From Streptomyces gilvus (GTDB taxonomy: Bacteria > Actinomycetota > Actinomycetes > Streptomycetales > Streptomycetaceae): a stretch of 64,000 bases of DNA. The translations under genes and the position numbers were made by a program. The number at the start of each line of letters is the position of its first letter. Positions within the stretch are counted from its first letter, which is position 1. Of the stretch, positions 26,367 through 35,560 are shown piece after piece. Under the pieces are notes generated by a model that was not told where the DNA came from, made no database searches, and was given only the letters and a program-made list of their open reading frames with translations. The DNA is taken from positions 62,001-126,000 of the forward strand of contig NZ_JAKWBE010000014.1 in NCBI RefSeq assembly GCF_022513565.1, read 5' to 3'.

Positions 26367-27554
26367 ATGGACCTGCTGAACACGCTGGTGGACAAGGGGC
26401 TTCGGCGCGAGCTGCCGACCCGCGAGGAAGCTCTGGCCGTCCTCGCCACTTCCGACGACGACCTGCTCGACGTGGTGGCCGCGGCCGGAAAGGTGCGCCG
26501 GCACTGGTTCGGCCGCCGGGTGAAACTGAACTACCTCGTCAACCTCAAGTCCGGCTTGTGTCCCGAGGACTGCTCCTACTGCTCGCAGCGCCTCGGGTCC
26601 GACACGGGGATCCTCAAGTACACCTGGCTCAAGCCCGAGCAGGCCTCCCAGGCCGCGGCTGCGGGCCTCGCCGGCGGCGCCAAGCGGGTGTGCCTGGTGG
26701 CCTCCGGGCGCGGTCCGACCGACCGGGACATCGACCGGGTCGCGGGCACCATCAAGGCGATCAAGGACCAGAACGAGGGCGTCGAGGTGTGCGCCTGCCT
26801 CGGTCTGCTCTCCGACGGCCAGGCCGAGCGGCTGCGCGAGGCGGGCGCGGACGCCTACAACCACAACCTCAACACGTCGGAGTCGACGTACGGGGACATC
26901 ACGACCACCCACACCTACGCCGACCGCGTGGACACCGTGACCAAGGCGCACGCGGCCGGGCTGTCGGCCTGCTCGGGTCTGATCGCGGGCATGGGCGAGA
27001 GCGACGAGGACCTGGTCGACGTCGTGTTCTCGCTGCGCGAGCTGGACCCGGACTCCGTTCCGGTGAACTTCCTGATCCCGGTCGAGGGCACCCCGCTGGC
27101 CAAGGAGTGGCACCTCACCCCGCAGCGCTGTCTGCGCATCCTGGCGATGGTGCGGTTCGTCTGCCCGGACATCGAGGTGCGCATCGCGGGCGGCCGCGAG
27201 GTCCATCTGCGCACCCAGCAGCCGCTCGCCCTGCACCTGGCGAACTCGATCTTCCTCGGCGACTACCTGACCACCGAGGGTCAGGCCGGCCAGGCCGACC
27301 TGGAGATGATCGCGGACGCCGGGTTCGAGGTGGAGGGCACCGACCAGGTGACCCTGCCGGAGCACCGGGTGACGGCCGGCGGCGGCTGCGGCTCGCACGA
27401 GAGCGCGGGCTGCGGGTCCCACGACGGCGCCGGGTGCGGCTCGCACGAGGCCGGCGGGGTGTGCGGTACGGCCGCGGTCGCGGCGGAGCCCCGCACCGAC
27501 CTGGTCGCCGTGCGCCGCCGGGGTGCCGGAACGGACCTCGCGCCCAATGCCTGA
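26367..27554 (+). CDS. bioB: Biotin synthase (radical SAM) with Cys/His-rich tail
   Basis: 395 residues. The radical SAM motif CPEDCSYC binds the 4Fe-4S cluster. The rest of the barrel carries the conserved Cys residues and NHNLNTSE. It inserts sulfur into dethiobiotin. The family usually ends near residue 335-350. Here the C-terminus adds a tail in which C-G-S-H recurs with an eight-residue period (Cys341/His344, Cys349/His352, Cys357/His360), followed by Cys366. The tail could bind metal or protect clusters, but its role is unknown. The ATG at 26367 is preceded by no strong ribosome-binding site. Confidence 0.95.
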   Translation: MDLLNTLVDKGLRRELPTREEALAVLATSDDDLLDVVAAAGKVRRHWFGRRVKLNYLVNLKSGLCPEDCSYCSQRLGSDTGILKYTWLKPEQASQAAAAGLAGGAKRVCLVASGRGPTDRDIDRVAGTIKAIKDQNEGVEVCACLGLLSDGQAERLREAGADAYNHNLNTSESTYGDITTTHTYADRVDTVTKAHAAGLSACSGLIAGMGESDEDLVDVVFSLRELDPDSVPVNFLIPVEGTPLAKEWHLTPQRCLRILAMVRFVCPDIEVRIAGGREVHLRTQQPLALHLANSIFLGDYLTTEGQAGQADLEMIADAGFEVEGTDQVTLPEHRVTAGGGCGSHESAGCGSHDGAGCGSHEAGGVCGTAAVAAEPRTDLVAVRRRGAGTDLAPNA

Positions 27555-28827
27555 CCTGCCCGTCCCCGAGCTGCTGGAGCTGGACCGGCGGCACGTCTGG
27601 CATCCCTACGGGCCGATGCCCGGCCGGGCCGAACCGCTCGTCGTGGAGTCGGCGAGCGGGGTGCGGCTGCGGCTGGCGGACGGCTCGGGCGAGCTGGTCG
27701 ACGGCATGTCGTCCTGGTGGTCGGCGATCCACGGCTACAACCACCCGGTGCTCAACGAGGCCGCGCGCGAGCAGCTCGGCCGGATGAGCCATGTGATGTT
27801 CGGCGGGCTCACCCACGAGCCCGCCGTACGCCTGGCGAAGCTTCTGGTCGACATGTCTCCTGACGGTCTGGAGCATGTCTTCCTCGCCGACTCCGGCTCG
27901 GTGTCGGTCGAGGTCGCGGTCAAGATGTGCCTGCAGTACTGGCGTTCCCTCGGCCGGCCCGCGAAGCGGCGGCTGCTGACCTGGCGCGGCGGCTACCACG
28001 GCGACACCTGGCAGCCGATGTCGGTGTGCGATCCCGAGGGCGGGATGCACGAGCTGTGGACCGGGGTACTGCCCCGCCAGGTGTTCGTCGACCCGCCTCC
28101 GGCCGAGTACGAGGAGGCGTACGCCGACCTGCTGCGCTCCGCGATCGCCGAGCACGCCGGCGAACTCGCCGCCGTCGTCGTCGAGCCGGTGGTTCAGGGC
28201 GCGGGCGGGATGCGGTTCCACTCCCCCGCCTATCTGCGGGTGCTGCGCGAGGCGTGCGACGCGCACGACGTGCTGCTGGTCTTCGACGAGATCGCCACCG
28301 GCTTCGGCCGGACGGGCGCCCTGTTCGCCGCCGAGCACGCGGCCGTCACACCGGACGTCATGTGCGTCGGCAAGGCACTGACCGGCGGCTACCTGACCAT
28401 GGCGGCGACCCTGTGCACCCCGAGGGTCGCCGACGGCATCTCGCGGGGCGAGGTCCCGGTGCTCGCCCACGGCCCGACCTTCATGGGCAACCCGCTGGCC
28501 GCCTCCGTGGCCTGCGCCTCGATCGGGCTGCTGCTCGGCCAGGACTGGCTCGGCGAGGTCAAGCGCATCGAGGTAGGGCTCCGGGAGGGGCTGGAACCGG
28601 CGCGTGAGCTTCCGGGTGTGCGGGACGTACGGGTCCTGGGCGCCATCGGGGTCGTGCAGCTGGACCACGCCGTCGACATGAAGGCCGCCACGGAGGCGGC
28701 CGTGCGCGAGGGCGTGTGGCTGCGGCCCTTCCGCGACCTGGTCTACACGATGCCGCCGTACGTCACCGGGGACGCGGACGTGGCACGGATCGCGCGCGCG
28801 GTGTGCGCGGCGGCGCGGGAGGGTTGA
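27547..28827 (+). CDS. bioA: Adenosylmethionine-8-amino-7-oxononanoate aminotransferase
   Basis: 426 residues, class III PLP aminotransferase. The family start DRRHVWHPYGPM, SSWWSAIHGYNHP, FDEIATGFGRTG and Lys276 in VGKALTGGY are present. It uses SAM as amino donor to make 7,8-diaminopelargonate. The ATG overlaps the bioB stop by eight bases, so they are coupled. Confidence 0.96.
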   Translation: MPDLPVPELLELDRRHVWHPYGPMPGRAEPLVVESASGVRLRLADGSGELVDGMSSWWSAIHGYNHPVLNEAAREQLGRMSHVMFGGLTHEPAVRLAKLLVDMSPDGLEHVFLADSGSVSVEVAVKMCLQYWRSLGRPAKRRLLTWRGGYHGDTWQPMSVCDPEGGMHELWTGVLPRQVFVDPPPAEYEEAYADLLRSAIAEHAGELAAVVVEPVVQGAGGMRFHSPAYLRVLREACDAHDVLLVFDEIATGFGRTGALFAAEHAAVTPDVMCVGKALTGGYLTMAATLCTPRVADGISRGEVPVLAHGPTFMGNPLAASVACASIGLLLGQDWLGEVKRIEVGLREGLEPARELPGVRDVRVLGAIGVVQLDHAVDMKAATEAAVREGVWLRPFRDLVYTMPPYVTGDADVARIARAVCAAAREG

Positions 28828-28828
28828 G

Positions 28829-29545
28829 ATGCCGGTACTGGTGATCACGGGCACGGGGACCGAGGTCGGCAAGACGATCACGACGGCCGCGGTCGCCGCC
28901 GCCGCGGTCGCCGCCGGCCGCTCGGTGGCGGTGCTGAAGGCCGCGCAGACGGGGGTACGGCCGGACGAGCGCGGGGACGCCGACGAGGTGGCGCGGCTCG
29001 CGGGAGCCGTGACGGCGACCGAACTCGCCCGCTATCCCGAGCCGTTGGCGCCGGCGACGGCCGCGCGGCGGGCCGGGATGACTCCGGTGCGTCCGCAGGA
29101 CGTCGCCGAGGCCGCCGCCAAGCTGGCCGCCGAGCACGATCTGGTGCTCGTGGAGGGCGCCGGCGGGCTGCTCGTGCGGTTCGACGAGGCGGGCGGGACC
29201 CTGGCGGACGCGGCGCACCTGCTGCGGGCGCCGGTGCTGGTGGTGGCGACGGCCGGTCTCGGCACCCTCAACACCACGGAACTGACGGCGCGTGAACTGC
29301 GGCGGCGGAGCGTGGAGTTGCTGGGCGTCGTCATCGGCGGCTGGCCGGACTCCCCCGATCTGGCGATGCGGTGCAACATCACCGACCTGCCGGACGTCGC
29401 CGGAGCCCCGCTGCTGGGCGCCCTTCCCATGGGCGCCGGCTCCCTCGCCCCGGCCGACTTCCGCACCAAGGCACCGGGCTGGCTGGCGTCCCGCCTGGAC
29501 GGCACCTGGGACGCGGAGGCGTTCCGCACGCGGGAGGCGCCGTAA
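28829..29545 (+). CDS. bioD: Dethiobiotin synthetase
   Basis: 238 residues. P-loop GTGTEVGKT (8-16) and VEGAGGLLVRF are conserved. It closes the ureido ring of dethiobiotin using CO2 and ATP. It starts one base after the bioA stop. The cluster lacks bioC, bioH, bioI or bioW, so pimelate supply must be encoded elsewhere. Confidence 0.95.
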   Translation: MPVLVITGTGTEVGKTITTAAVAAAAVAAGRSVAVLKAAQTGVRPDERGDADEVARLAGAVTATELARYPEPLAPATAARRAGMTPVRPQDVAEAAAKLAAEHDLVLVEGAGGLLVRFDEAGGTLADAAHLLRAPVLVVATAGLGTLNTTELTARELRRRSVELLGVVIGGWPDSPDLAMRCNITDLPDVAGAPLLGALPMGAGSLAPADFRTKAPGWLASRLDGTWDAEAFRTREAP

Positions 29546-29651
29546 GGGGGCGCGGGTCGCCCCGGCCGGTCTCGCATGACCCGCCGCGGGGGTGCACGGG
29601 GCCCGTTCGGGGGACAATCCCCATAAGGCCCGTCCTGCGGAGGAGGTCCTC

Positions 29652-30365
29652 ATGCCGCTACGGTCCCCCGGCTCCGGCTCCGTGAAGGCGGCCCGGGCTC
29701 CCGTGCACCACCCGCTGTTCGCCCGTTACTACGCCCGGGTCAGCGTCTCGGCCGAGACCCGGATGGGGATGGGCGCGATCCGTGACCGGCTGCTGGCGGG
29801 GCTGTCGGGCCGCGTCGTCGAAATCGGCGCGGGCAACGGGCTCAACTTCGCGCACTATCCGAGCACCGTCTCGGAGGTGGTCGCCCTCGAACCGGAGCGC
29901 GGTCTGCGGCAGTTGGCGGTCGAGAACGCCCTGCGCGCCGAGGTGCCGGTCGACGTCGTGCCGGCCGCCGCGGAGGCGCTGCCGGTCAAGAGCGAGGCCT
30001 TCGACGCGGCGGTGGTGTCACTGGTGCTGTGCAGCGTGCGGGACGTGCCGCGGGCGCTGGCCGAGGTACGGCGGGTGCTGCGGCCCGGCGGAGTCGTGCG
30101 GTTCTTCGAGCACGGCCGGGGCGGCGGTCCGGCGATGACCCTCACCCAGCGGCTCCTGGACCGCACGCTGTGGCCGCCGCTCAACGGCGGCTGTCACCTC
30201 GCCCGCGACCCGGTCGCCGCCCTGCGTGCCGCCGGGTTCGAACTCGGCCCCTACCGGCGGCTGTTGATGCCGGAGTCCGGACCGACCCTGCCCACCTCGT
30301 ACTGCGTGCTGGGCACGGCCTGGCGGCCCCCGGCCGAGGAAGCGGCCGCGGACGCAGACGCGTGA
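29652..30365 (+). CDS. Class I SAM-dependent methyltransferase
   Basis: 237 residues. The SAM-binding motif VVEIGAGNGLNF (about 57-68) is followed by VALEPERGL, AEALPVKSEAFDAAVVSLVLCSV and a VRRVLRPGGVVRFFEHG strand. This is a Methyltransf_11-type enzyme; substrate unknown. GGAGGAGG precedes the ATG. It may be a separate unit after bioD (106 bp gap) and converges on the toxin gene with adjacent stops. Confidence 0.85.
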   Translation: MPLRSPGSGSVKAARAPVHHPLFARYYARVSVSAETRMGMGAIRDRLLAGLSGRVVEIGAGNGLNFAHYPSTVSEVVALEPERGLRQLAVENALRAEVPVDVVPAAAEALPVKSEAFDAAVVSLVLCSVRDVPRALAEVRRVLRPGGVVRFFEHGRGGGPAMTLTQRLLDRTLWPPLNGGCHLARDPVAALRAAGFELGPYRRLLMPESGPTLPTSYCVLGTAWRPPAEEAAADADA

Positions 30366-30740
30366 TCAGACCGTCCACTGGCGCAGTTCGGCGGCGATGT
30401 CGTACACCGTCGCCTCGCCGCTCTTGACCAGGCGGGCCAGTTCTCGGACCTGGACGGGCGAGGTGGCCACCTTCAGGCCGCTGGCGACGAGATAGGCGTA
30501 GGCGACGGCCGAGGCGAACAGGGCGTTGGAACGCTCCAGCGCCGGTACGTGGATGAGGAGTTGGAGCAGGGAGGCGGCGCGCGCGTGCGGGCTGTCGTAG
30601 ACGGGCACGTCGAATATCTCCGCCTCGTGGCGGGCGACGGCCGCGACGAGGGCGCCCCAGTCGGTGACCTGGGGGTCCCCCGGGGTGTTCTGTTCGGCGA
30701 GCATGAGAAGCCAGGCGAGGTCGATTCTGAGGTTGCTCAA
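30366..30740 (-). CDS. Fic/Doc-like toxin component with degenerate active site
   Basis: 124 residues. The helical pattern (LRIDLAWLLMLAEQ; RAASLLQLLIHVPALERSNALFASAVAYAYL) resembles the Fic/Doc toxin family of actinobacteria. The core that should read HxFxDGNGR is reduced to a His followed by VPALERSN, so AMP- or phospho-transfer is doubtful. It starts at a TTG four bases after the antitoxin stop codon, a typical coupled arrangement. Function is inferred from family resemblance and context. Confidence 0.72.
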   Translation of the reverse strand: MSNLRIDLAWLLMLAEQNTPGDPQVTDWGALVAAVARHEAEIFDVPVYDSPHARAASLLQLLIHVPALERSNALFASAVAYAYLVASGLKVATSPVQVRELARLVKSGEATVYDIAAELRQWTV

Positions 30741-30744
30741 GGGA

Positions 30745-30984
30745 TCAGCGGCGACCTTCGCGCGTGCCCTCGTTCTCCGCGCCGAACTCGTCCGCGAAGA
30801 CCGACTCGTACTGCTTCATGAAGTCGGCCGCGGCCTCGACGAAGGTGTGCCCCACTTCGCCGGTGTCCTGTCTGACCAGTTCCTCTATGTAGCGGTTGAC
30901 GCTCATCCCGCGGGCCAGGGCGCGCTCGCGGGCGGCGCGGGCGGTGCCCTCGTCCACTCTCACGTTCAGTTGCGTCTTCGCCAT
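30745..30984 (-). CDS. Ribbon-helix-helix antitoxin
   Basis: 79 residues. The N-terminal strand KTQLNVRVDEGTARAARERA and following helix (GMSVNRYIEELVR) form a CopG/HicB-like RHH DNA-binding fold. The acidic C-terminus (ESVFADEFGAENE) would contact the toxin. Its promoter has a -10 box six bases from the ATG and a palindrome in the spacer, indicating a leaderless, autorepressed transcript. It precedes the toxin by four bases. Confidence 0.85.
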   Translation of the reverse strand: MAKTQLNVRVDEGTARAARERALARGMSVNRYIEELVRQDTGEVGHTFVEAAADFMKQYESVFADEFGAENEGTREGRR

Positions 30985-30990
30985 ACCTCG

Positions 30991-31019
30991 AAGCTAGCGC
31001 CGAGGTGCTAGCACGGCAA
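30991..31019 (-). promoter_or_regulatory. Leaderless promoter and operator of the toxin-antitoxin pair
   Basis: On the minus strand TTGCCG (31014-31019) and TAGCTT (30991-30996) are exactly 17 bp apart, and TAGCTT is six bases from the antitoxin ATG. The perfect palindrome GTGCTAGCAC (31005-31014) lies in the spacer and touches -35. A second GCTAGC core overlaps -10. Confidence 0.7.
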
Positions 31020-31188
31020 GAGGCACGTGCCCTCCGGCCCAGGGTGGAGGATGCCCCTTACACCGGTATCGGGGGCCCGACCTGGGGTGGAGACCGGTCC
31101 GACCGCAAGGGGGATACCAGGTGTGGGCGGGATCACACTACGCTCGGGCGGGACGCGGGAATCGGCACGTCCTGAGGAGGAGACGGCC

Positions 31189-32019
31189 TTGTCCACATCT
31201 GCTGCGGAGCACGCCCCCGGTCACGCACCGGCCGACGGGATCGCGGCCCGCGCCCGCGGGCTGACCAAGGCCTACGGCTCGGGCGAGACGACGGTGCTGG
31301 CCCTGGACTCGGTGGACGTGGACATCGCGCGCGGCCGCTTCACCGCCGTCATGGGCCCCTCGGGCTCCGGCAAGTCCACGCTGATGCACTGCCTCGCGGG
31401 CCTGGACACGGTCTCGGCGGGTCAGGTCTGGCTCGGTGACACCGAGATCACGGGGCTCAAGGAGCGCGAGCTGACGCGGCTGCGGCGGGACCGGATCGGG
31501 TTCATGTTCCAGTCGTTCAACCTCATTCCGACGCTCAACGCGGCCGAGAACATCACCCTGCCCATGGACATCGCCGGCAAGAAGCCGGACGAGAAGTGGC
31601 TGGACCAGGTCATCGACACCCTCGGCCTGCGGGACCGTCTCAAGCACCGGCCCTCGCAGCTGTCCGGCGGCCAGCAGCAGCGCGTGGCCTGCGCGCGGGC
31701 GCTGGCCTCGCGGCCCGAGCTGATCTTCGCCGACGAGCCGACCGGCAACCTGGACTCGCGGGCCGGCCTGGAGGTGCTCGCCTTCCTGCGCCAGGCCGTC
31801 GACGAGCTGGGGCAGACGGTCGTCATGGTCACCCATGACCCGGGGGCCGCCGCCCACTCCGACCTGGTGCTCTTCCTCGGCGACGGACGCATCGTGGACG
31901 AGATGGAGCGGCCCACGGCGGAGGCCGTACTGGAGCGGATGAAGCGGTTCGACGTCATCCGTGGTCAGTTCGGCGACAAGGACGAGGGCGCGGACGAGGA
32001 CACGGACGGACGGGAGTAG
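31189..32019 (+). CDS. MacB-type ABC transporter ATPase
   Basis: 276 residues. Walker A GPSGSGKS, Q-loop FMFQSFNLIPTLNAAEN, signature LSGGQQQRVACARAL, Walker B LIFADEPTGNLD and H-loop MVTHD are all present. The FNLIPTL/GNLD pattern marks the LolD/MacB group that partners FtsX-type permeases. The TTG at 31189 follows GAGGAGGAG. It lies four bases before the permease gene. Confidence 0.92.
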   Translation: MSTSAAEHAPGHAPADGIAARARGLTKAYGSGETTVLALDSVDVDIARGRFTAVMGPSGSGKSTLMHCLAGLDTVSAGQVWLGDTEITGLKERELTRLRRDRIGFMFQSFNLIPTLNAAENITLPMDIAGKKPDEKWLDQVIDTLGLRDRLKHRPSQLSGGQQQRVACARALASRPELIFADEPTGNLDSRAGLEVLAFLRQAVDELGQTVVMVTHDPGAAAHSDLVLFLGDGRIVDEMERPTAEAVLERMKRFDVIRGQFGDKDEGADEDTDGRE

Positions 32020-32023
32020 GCCG

Positions 32024-34591
32024 GTGCTCAGGGCGACGCTGCGGAGCTTCCTCGCGCACAAGGGCCGGCTGCTGCTCTCGGCGCTCGCGATCATCCTGTC
32101 CGTGGCGTTCGTCGCGGGCAGCCTGATCTTCTCGGACACGGTGACCCGCACGTTCGACCGGCTCTTCCACTCCACCGCCGCCGACGTCACCGTCTCGCCG
32201 AAGGAGGACCTGAAGTCCTCCGTGCCGACCGGCGAGACCCGGACCGTGCCCGCCGAGCTGGCACGGCGGCTGGCACGGGTCGACGGGGTCAGGTCGACCC
32301 ACGCGGAGGTGGGCGTCCAGAACGTCACGATCGTCGACCGGCACGACAAGTCGGTGGGACCCACCACCGGCGCGCCCACCATCGCCACGGACTGGTACCT
32401 GACCGACCGCAGCCCCGTGCGGCTGACCTCCGGTCACGCGCCGCACGGTGGGGGTGAGGCGCTGCTCGACGCGGACACCGCCGACAAGCGGCACGTGCGG
32501 ATCGGCGACCCGCTCACCGTGATGGCCCAGCCCGGCACCTTCCGCGTCCGCGTCGTCGGGATCGCCACCTTCACCACCACCAACCCGGGCGCCGCCCTGG
32601 TCTTCCTCGACCCCCAGGTGGCCGCCGTCAAGCTGCTCGGCTCCCCCGACCGGGCCACGAGCATCTCCGTGTTCGCCGCGAAGGGCGTGACCGACCCCCG
32701 GCTCAAGCAGCGCGTCAGCGCCGTGACCGGCACCAGCGACTACGACGTGCGAACGGCAGGTGAGCAGGCCAAGTCCTCGGCGGCGCAGCTGGGGGGCTTC
32801 CTCGACGTCATCAAGTACGTGATGCTCGGCTTCGCGGGCATCGCGGTCCTGGTCGGCATCTTCCTGATCGTCAACACCTTCTCCATGCTGATCGCCCAGC
32901 GCACCCGTGAACTGGGCCTGCTGCGCGCCCTGGGCGCTGACCGCCGGCAGGTGCGCCGCTCCGTGCTCACCGAGGCGGTGCTGCTGGGTCTGGTCGGCTC
33001 GACGCTGGGCCTGGCGGCCGGGATCGGGCTCGCCGCCGGGCTGATCAAGCTGATGGGCACCTTCGGCATGAACCTCACGACGGCCGAGATGGTCGTCGGC
33101 TGGGCGACACCGGTCGCCGCGTACGTCGTCGGGGTCGGCGTCACCTTCGTCGCGGCCTACCTCCCGGCCCGGCGCGCCGCCGGTGTGTCGCCGATGGCGG
33201 CGCTGGCGGACGCCGAAGTGGCGGGCCTCGGACGTCCCCTCAAGGTCCGCGCCGTGGCCGGGTCCGTCGTCGGGGTCCTCGGGGTCGCCGCGCTGGCGGG
33301 CTGCGCCGCGTCCTCGAAGACCGCCCAGGCGGCCTCCCTGCTGGGGCTCGGCGTGGTCCTGACGCTCATCGCGACGGTGATCGCCGGACCGCTCCTGGTC
33401 CGGCCGATGATCCGGGTGCTGGGCGGGGCCTTCCCCGCGCTGTTCGGCTCGGTCGGCCGGATGAGCCAGCGCAACGCCCTGCGCAACCCCCGCCGCACCG
33501 GCGCCACCGCGGCCGCGCTCATGGTGGGTCTGGCCCTGGTGGGCGGGATGTCGGTGGCCAGCGCCTCGATGTCCCGGTCCTTCGACCGGCAGATCGACAA
33601 GACGCTCGGCGCCGACTTCATGGTGCAGAACAGCAACTTCATGCCGTTCAACCAGGAGATCACCGACAGGGTACGGGCGACGGACGGCGTCCGTCTCGTC
33701 GTCAGGGAGCGCTTCACGGCCGTCGCGGTACGGCTGCCGGACGGCAAGCGGGTCGAGACGACGGCCGCGGGCTTCGACCCGAGACTCGACGACGTCGCGC
33801 ACATCACCTACACCCGGGGGGACACGGCGTCCGCGCTGGCGGACGGCGGCATCGCCATGGACGCCAGTTTCGCCGACGACCACCACGTACGGCTGGGCAG
33901 CGTGCTGCCCGTCGAGTTCCCCGGCCGGCAGACCACCCGGGTCCGCGTCGGCGCCCTGACCAACCAGGATGGCTCCAGCGGGTTCGGCACCCAGGGCGGC
34001 CTGTACTTCGGCATCGCCACCGTGGAGAAGTACGTGCCGGGCGGGCAGGACAGCGTGCTCTACGTCGACAAGGCCGCCGGCACCAGCGCCGACCAGCTGC
34101 GCAAGAACCTGGAGACCACGCTCAAGCCGTATCCGCAGGTCCAGGTCCGCGACCAGGCCGACTACAAGAAGCTGATCCACGACCAGATCGCCGTGCTGCT
34201 CTACCTGGTGTACGCGCTGCTCGGGCTGGCGATCATCATCGCGGTGCTCGGCGTGGTCAACACCCTCGCGCTGTCGGTGGTGGAGCGCACCCGGGAGATC
34301 GGCCTGTTGCGGGCCATCGGGCTCGCCCGGCGGCAGTTGCGGCGGATGATCCGGCTGGAGTCGGTGGTGATCGCGGTGTTCGGCGCGGTGCTCGGGCTCG
34401 CGCTGGGTCTGGTGTGGGGCGTGTGCACCCAGCAGGTGCTGGCGCTGCAGGGCATGAAGGCGCTGGCGATCCCCTGGGGCACGATCGTCGCGGTGGTGAT
34501 CGGCTCGGCGGTGGTGGGTGTCGTGGCGGCCCTGCTGCCCGCCTTGCGTGCGTCGCGGATGAACGTGCTGGCGGCCATCGCCCATGACTGA
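32024..34591 (+). CDS. FtsX/MacB-type ABC permease with two membrane cores
   Basis: 855 residues. The layout duplicates one module: helix 1 (about 14-36), extracellular MacB-type domain (about 40-250), three helices in an FtsX domain (about 260-400), then a linker helix pair, a second extracellular domain (about 505-715) and a second FtsX domain with three helices (about 720-850). Each ends in the RTRELGLLRALG or RTREIGLLRAIG coupling motif. With the ATPase it forms a mechanotransmission-type exporter; substrate unknown. The GTG at 32024 has GGGAG upstream. Confidence 0.9.
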   Translation: MLRATLRSFLAHKGRLLLSALAIILSVAFVAGSLIFSDTVTRTFDRLFHSTAADVTVSPKEDLKSSVPTGETRTVPAELARRLARVDGVRSTHAEVGVQNVTIVDRHDKSVGPTTGAPTIATDWYLTDRSPVRLTSGHAPHGGGEALLDADTADKRHVRIGDPLTVMAQPGTFRVRVVGIATFTTTNPGAALVFLDPQVAAVKLLGSPDRATSISVFAAKGVTDPRLKQRVSAVTGTSDYDVRTAGEQAKSSAAQLGGFLDVIKYVMLGFAGIAVLVGIFLIVNTFSMLIAQRTRELGLLRALGADRRQVRRSVLTEAVLLGLVGSTLGLAAGIGLAAGLIKLMGTFGMNLTTAEMVVGWATPVAAYVVGVGVTFVAAYLPARRAAGVSPMAALADAEVAGLGRPLKVRAVAGSVVGVLGVAALAGCAASSKTAQAASLLGLGVVLTLIATVIAGPLLVRPMIRVLGGAFPALFGSVGRMSQRNALRNPRRTGATAAALMVGLALVGGMSVASASMSRSFDRQIDKTLGADFMVQNSNFMPFNQEITDRVRATDGVRLVVRERFTAVAVRLPDGKRVETTAAGFDPRLDDVAHITYTRGDTASALADGGIAMDASFADDHHVRLGSVLPVEFPGRQTTRVRVGALTNQDGSSGFGTQGGLYFGIATVEKYVPGGQDSVLYVDKAAGTSADQLRKNLETTLKPYPQVQVRDQADYKKLIHDQIAVLLYLVYALLGLAIIIAVLGVVNTLALSVVERTREIGLLRAIGLARRQLRRMIRLESVVIAVFGAVLGLALGLVWGVCTQQVLALQGMKALAIPWGTIVAVVIGSAVVGVVAALLPALRASRMNVLAAIAHD

Positions 34592-34637
34592 CGGAATCGC
34601 GGTGAGCGCCCAAGTCCCCTGACGACGAGGAGAGTTC

Positions 34638-35504
34638 GTGCCGCGTCCGTTCCGCTTCGGCATCAGCCTGATCGACCTCGCACCCGCCGGCCAGTGGCGC
34701 GCCAAGTGCCGCCGGGCTGAGGAGCTCGGTTACGACGTGATCCTCGTCCCCGACCATCTGGGCATGGTGGCGCCCTTCCCTGCGCTGGTCGCGGCCGCGG
34801 CGGTGACCGAGCGGCCCCGGCTGGGCACGTTCGTGCTCAACGCGGGCTTCTGGAACCCGACGTTGCTCGCCCGCGAGGTGAGCACGACCCAGGCCCTCAC
34901 CGGCGGACGGCTCGAACTCGGGCTCGGCACCGGGTACGTCCGGGCGGAACACGAGCAGGCGGGTCTGCCCTGGGGTTCGCCGCGCGAGCGCGTGGACCGT
35001 CTGCGGCGCACCGTCGAGGAGCTGGAGCGGCTGCTCGCCGCCGAGGAACCCCGGGTGCCGCTGATGATCGGCGGGAACGGCGACCGGATGCTGCGGCTCA
35101 CCGCCGAGCACGCGGACATCGCGGCCTTCACGGGGGCGCGTCTGGTGCCGGGCAGCACGACGGGGCGGCTGGAGCCCTTCACGGCGGCGGAGGTCGAGTG
35201 GAGCGTGGCCCGCTATCTGCGGCTGGCCGAGGGACGTGACAGCCCGGCCGAGCTGAATCTGCTCGTGCAGATGGTGGTCGTCACCGACGACCGGGAAGCC
35301 GCGGTCCGCCCCGTCGTGGAGCGGGTGCCCGACACGAGTGTGGAAGAGGCGCTGGAGCTGCCGGTCCTGCTGGTGGGCACCATGGACGAGATCGTCGCCC
35401 AGGTGCTGGAGCAGCGGGAGCGGTACGGCTTCTCGTATCTGACGGTCCTGGAGCCGTACATGGAGGCGTTCGCCCCGGTCATGGACCGGCTGCGCGGGCG
35501 CTGA
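34638..35504 (+). CDS. LLM-class F420-dependent oxidoreductase
   Basis: 288 residues, luciferase-like TIM barrel. It starts PFRFGISLIDLAPAGQW, continues with AEELGYDVILVPDHLG, LNAGFWNPTLLAREVSTTQALTGGRLELGLGTGY, PLMIGGNGDRML and ends with YGFSYLTVLEPYMEAF. Such enzymes use deazaflavin F420 for hydride transfer; substrate unknown. GTG start with GAGGAGAG upstream. Confidence 0.88.
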   Translation: MPRPFRFGISLIDLAPAGQWRAKCRRAEELGYDVILVPDHLGMVAPFPALVAAAAVTERPRLGTFVLNAGFWNPTLLAREVSTTQALTGGRLELGLGTGYVRAEHEQAGLPWGSPRERVDRLRRTVEELERLLAAEEPRVPLMIGGNGDRMLRLTAEHADIAAFTGARLVPGSTTGRLEPFTAAEVEWSVARYLRLAEGRDSPAELNLLVQMVVVTDDREAAVRPVVERVPDTSVEEALELPVLLVGTMDEIVAQVLEQRERYGFSYLTVLEPYMEAFAPVMDRLRGR

Positions 35505-35560
35505 GCGTCCGGATGCTGGAATTCCGTGTCCCGGCCGGCCGCCGGTGCTGGGATCGCCGT

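Noticed and set aside
27387..27464. Short periodic repeats considered as a CRISPR-like array
   Set aside because: The 24-bp periodicity is in frame inside bioB and encodes repeated CGSH codons; there are no spacers.
31955..34705. 916-codon minus-strand frame antisense to the ABC permease
   Set aside because: Composition is Arg/Gly/His-rich with no domain, and the plus strand encodes a clear FtsX-type permease.
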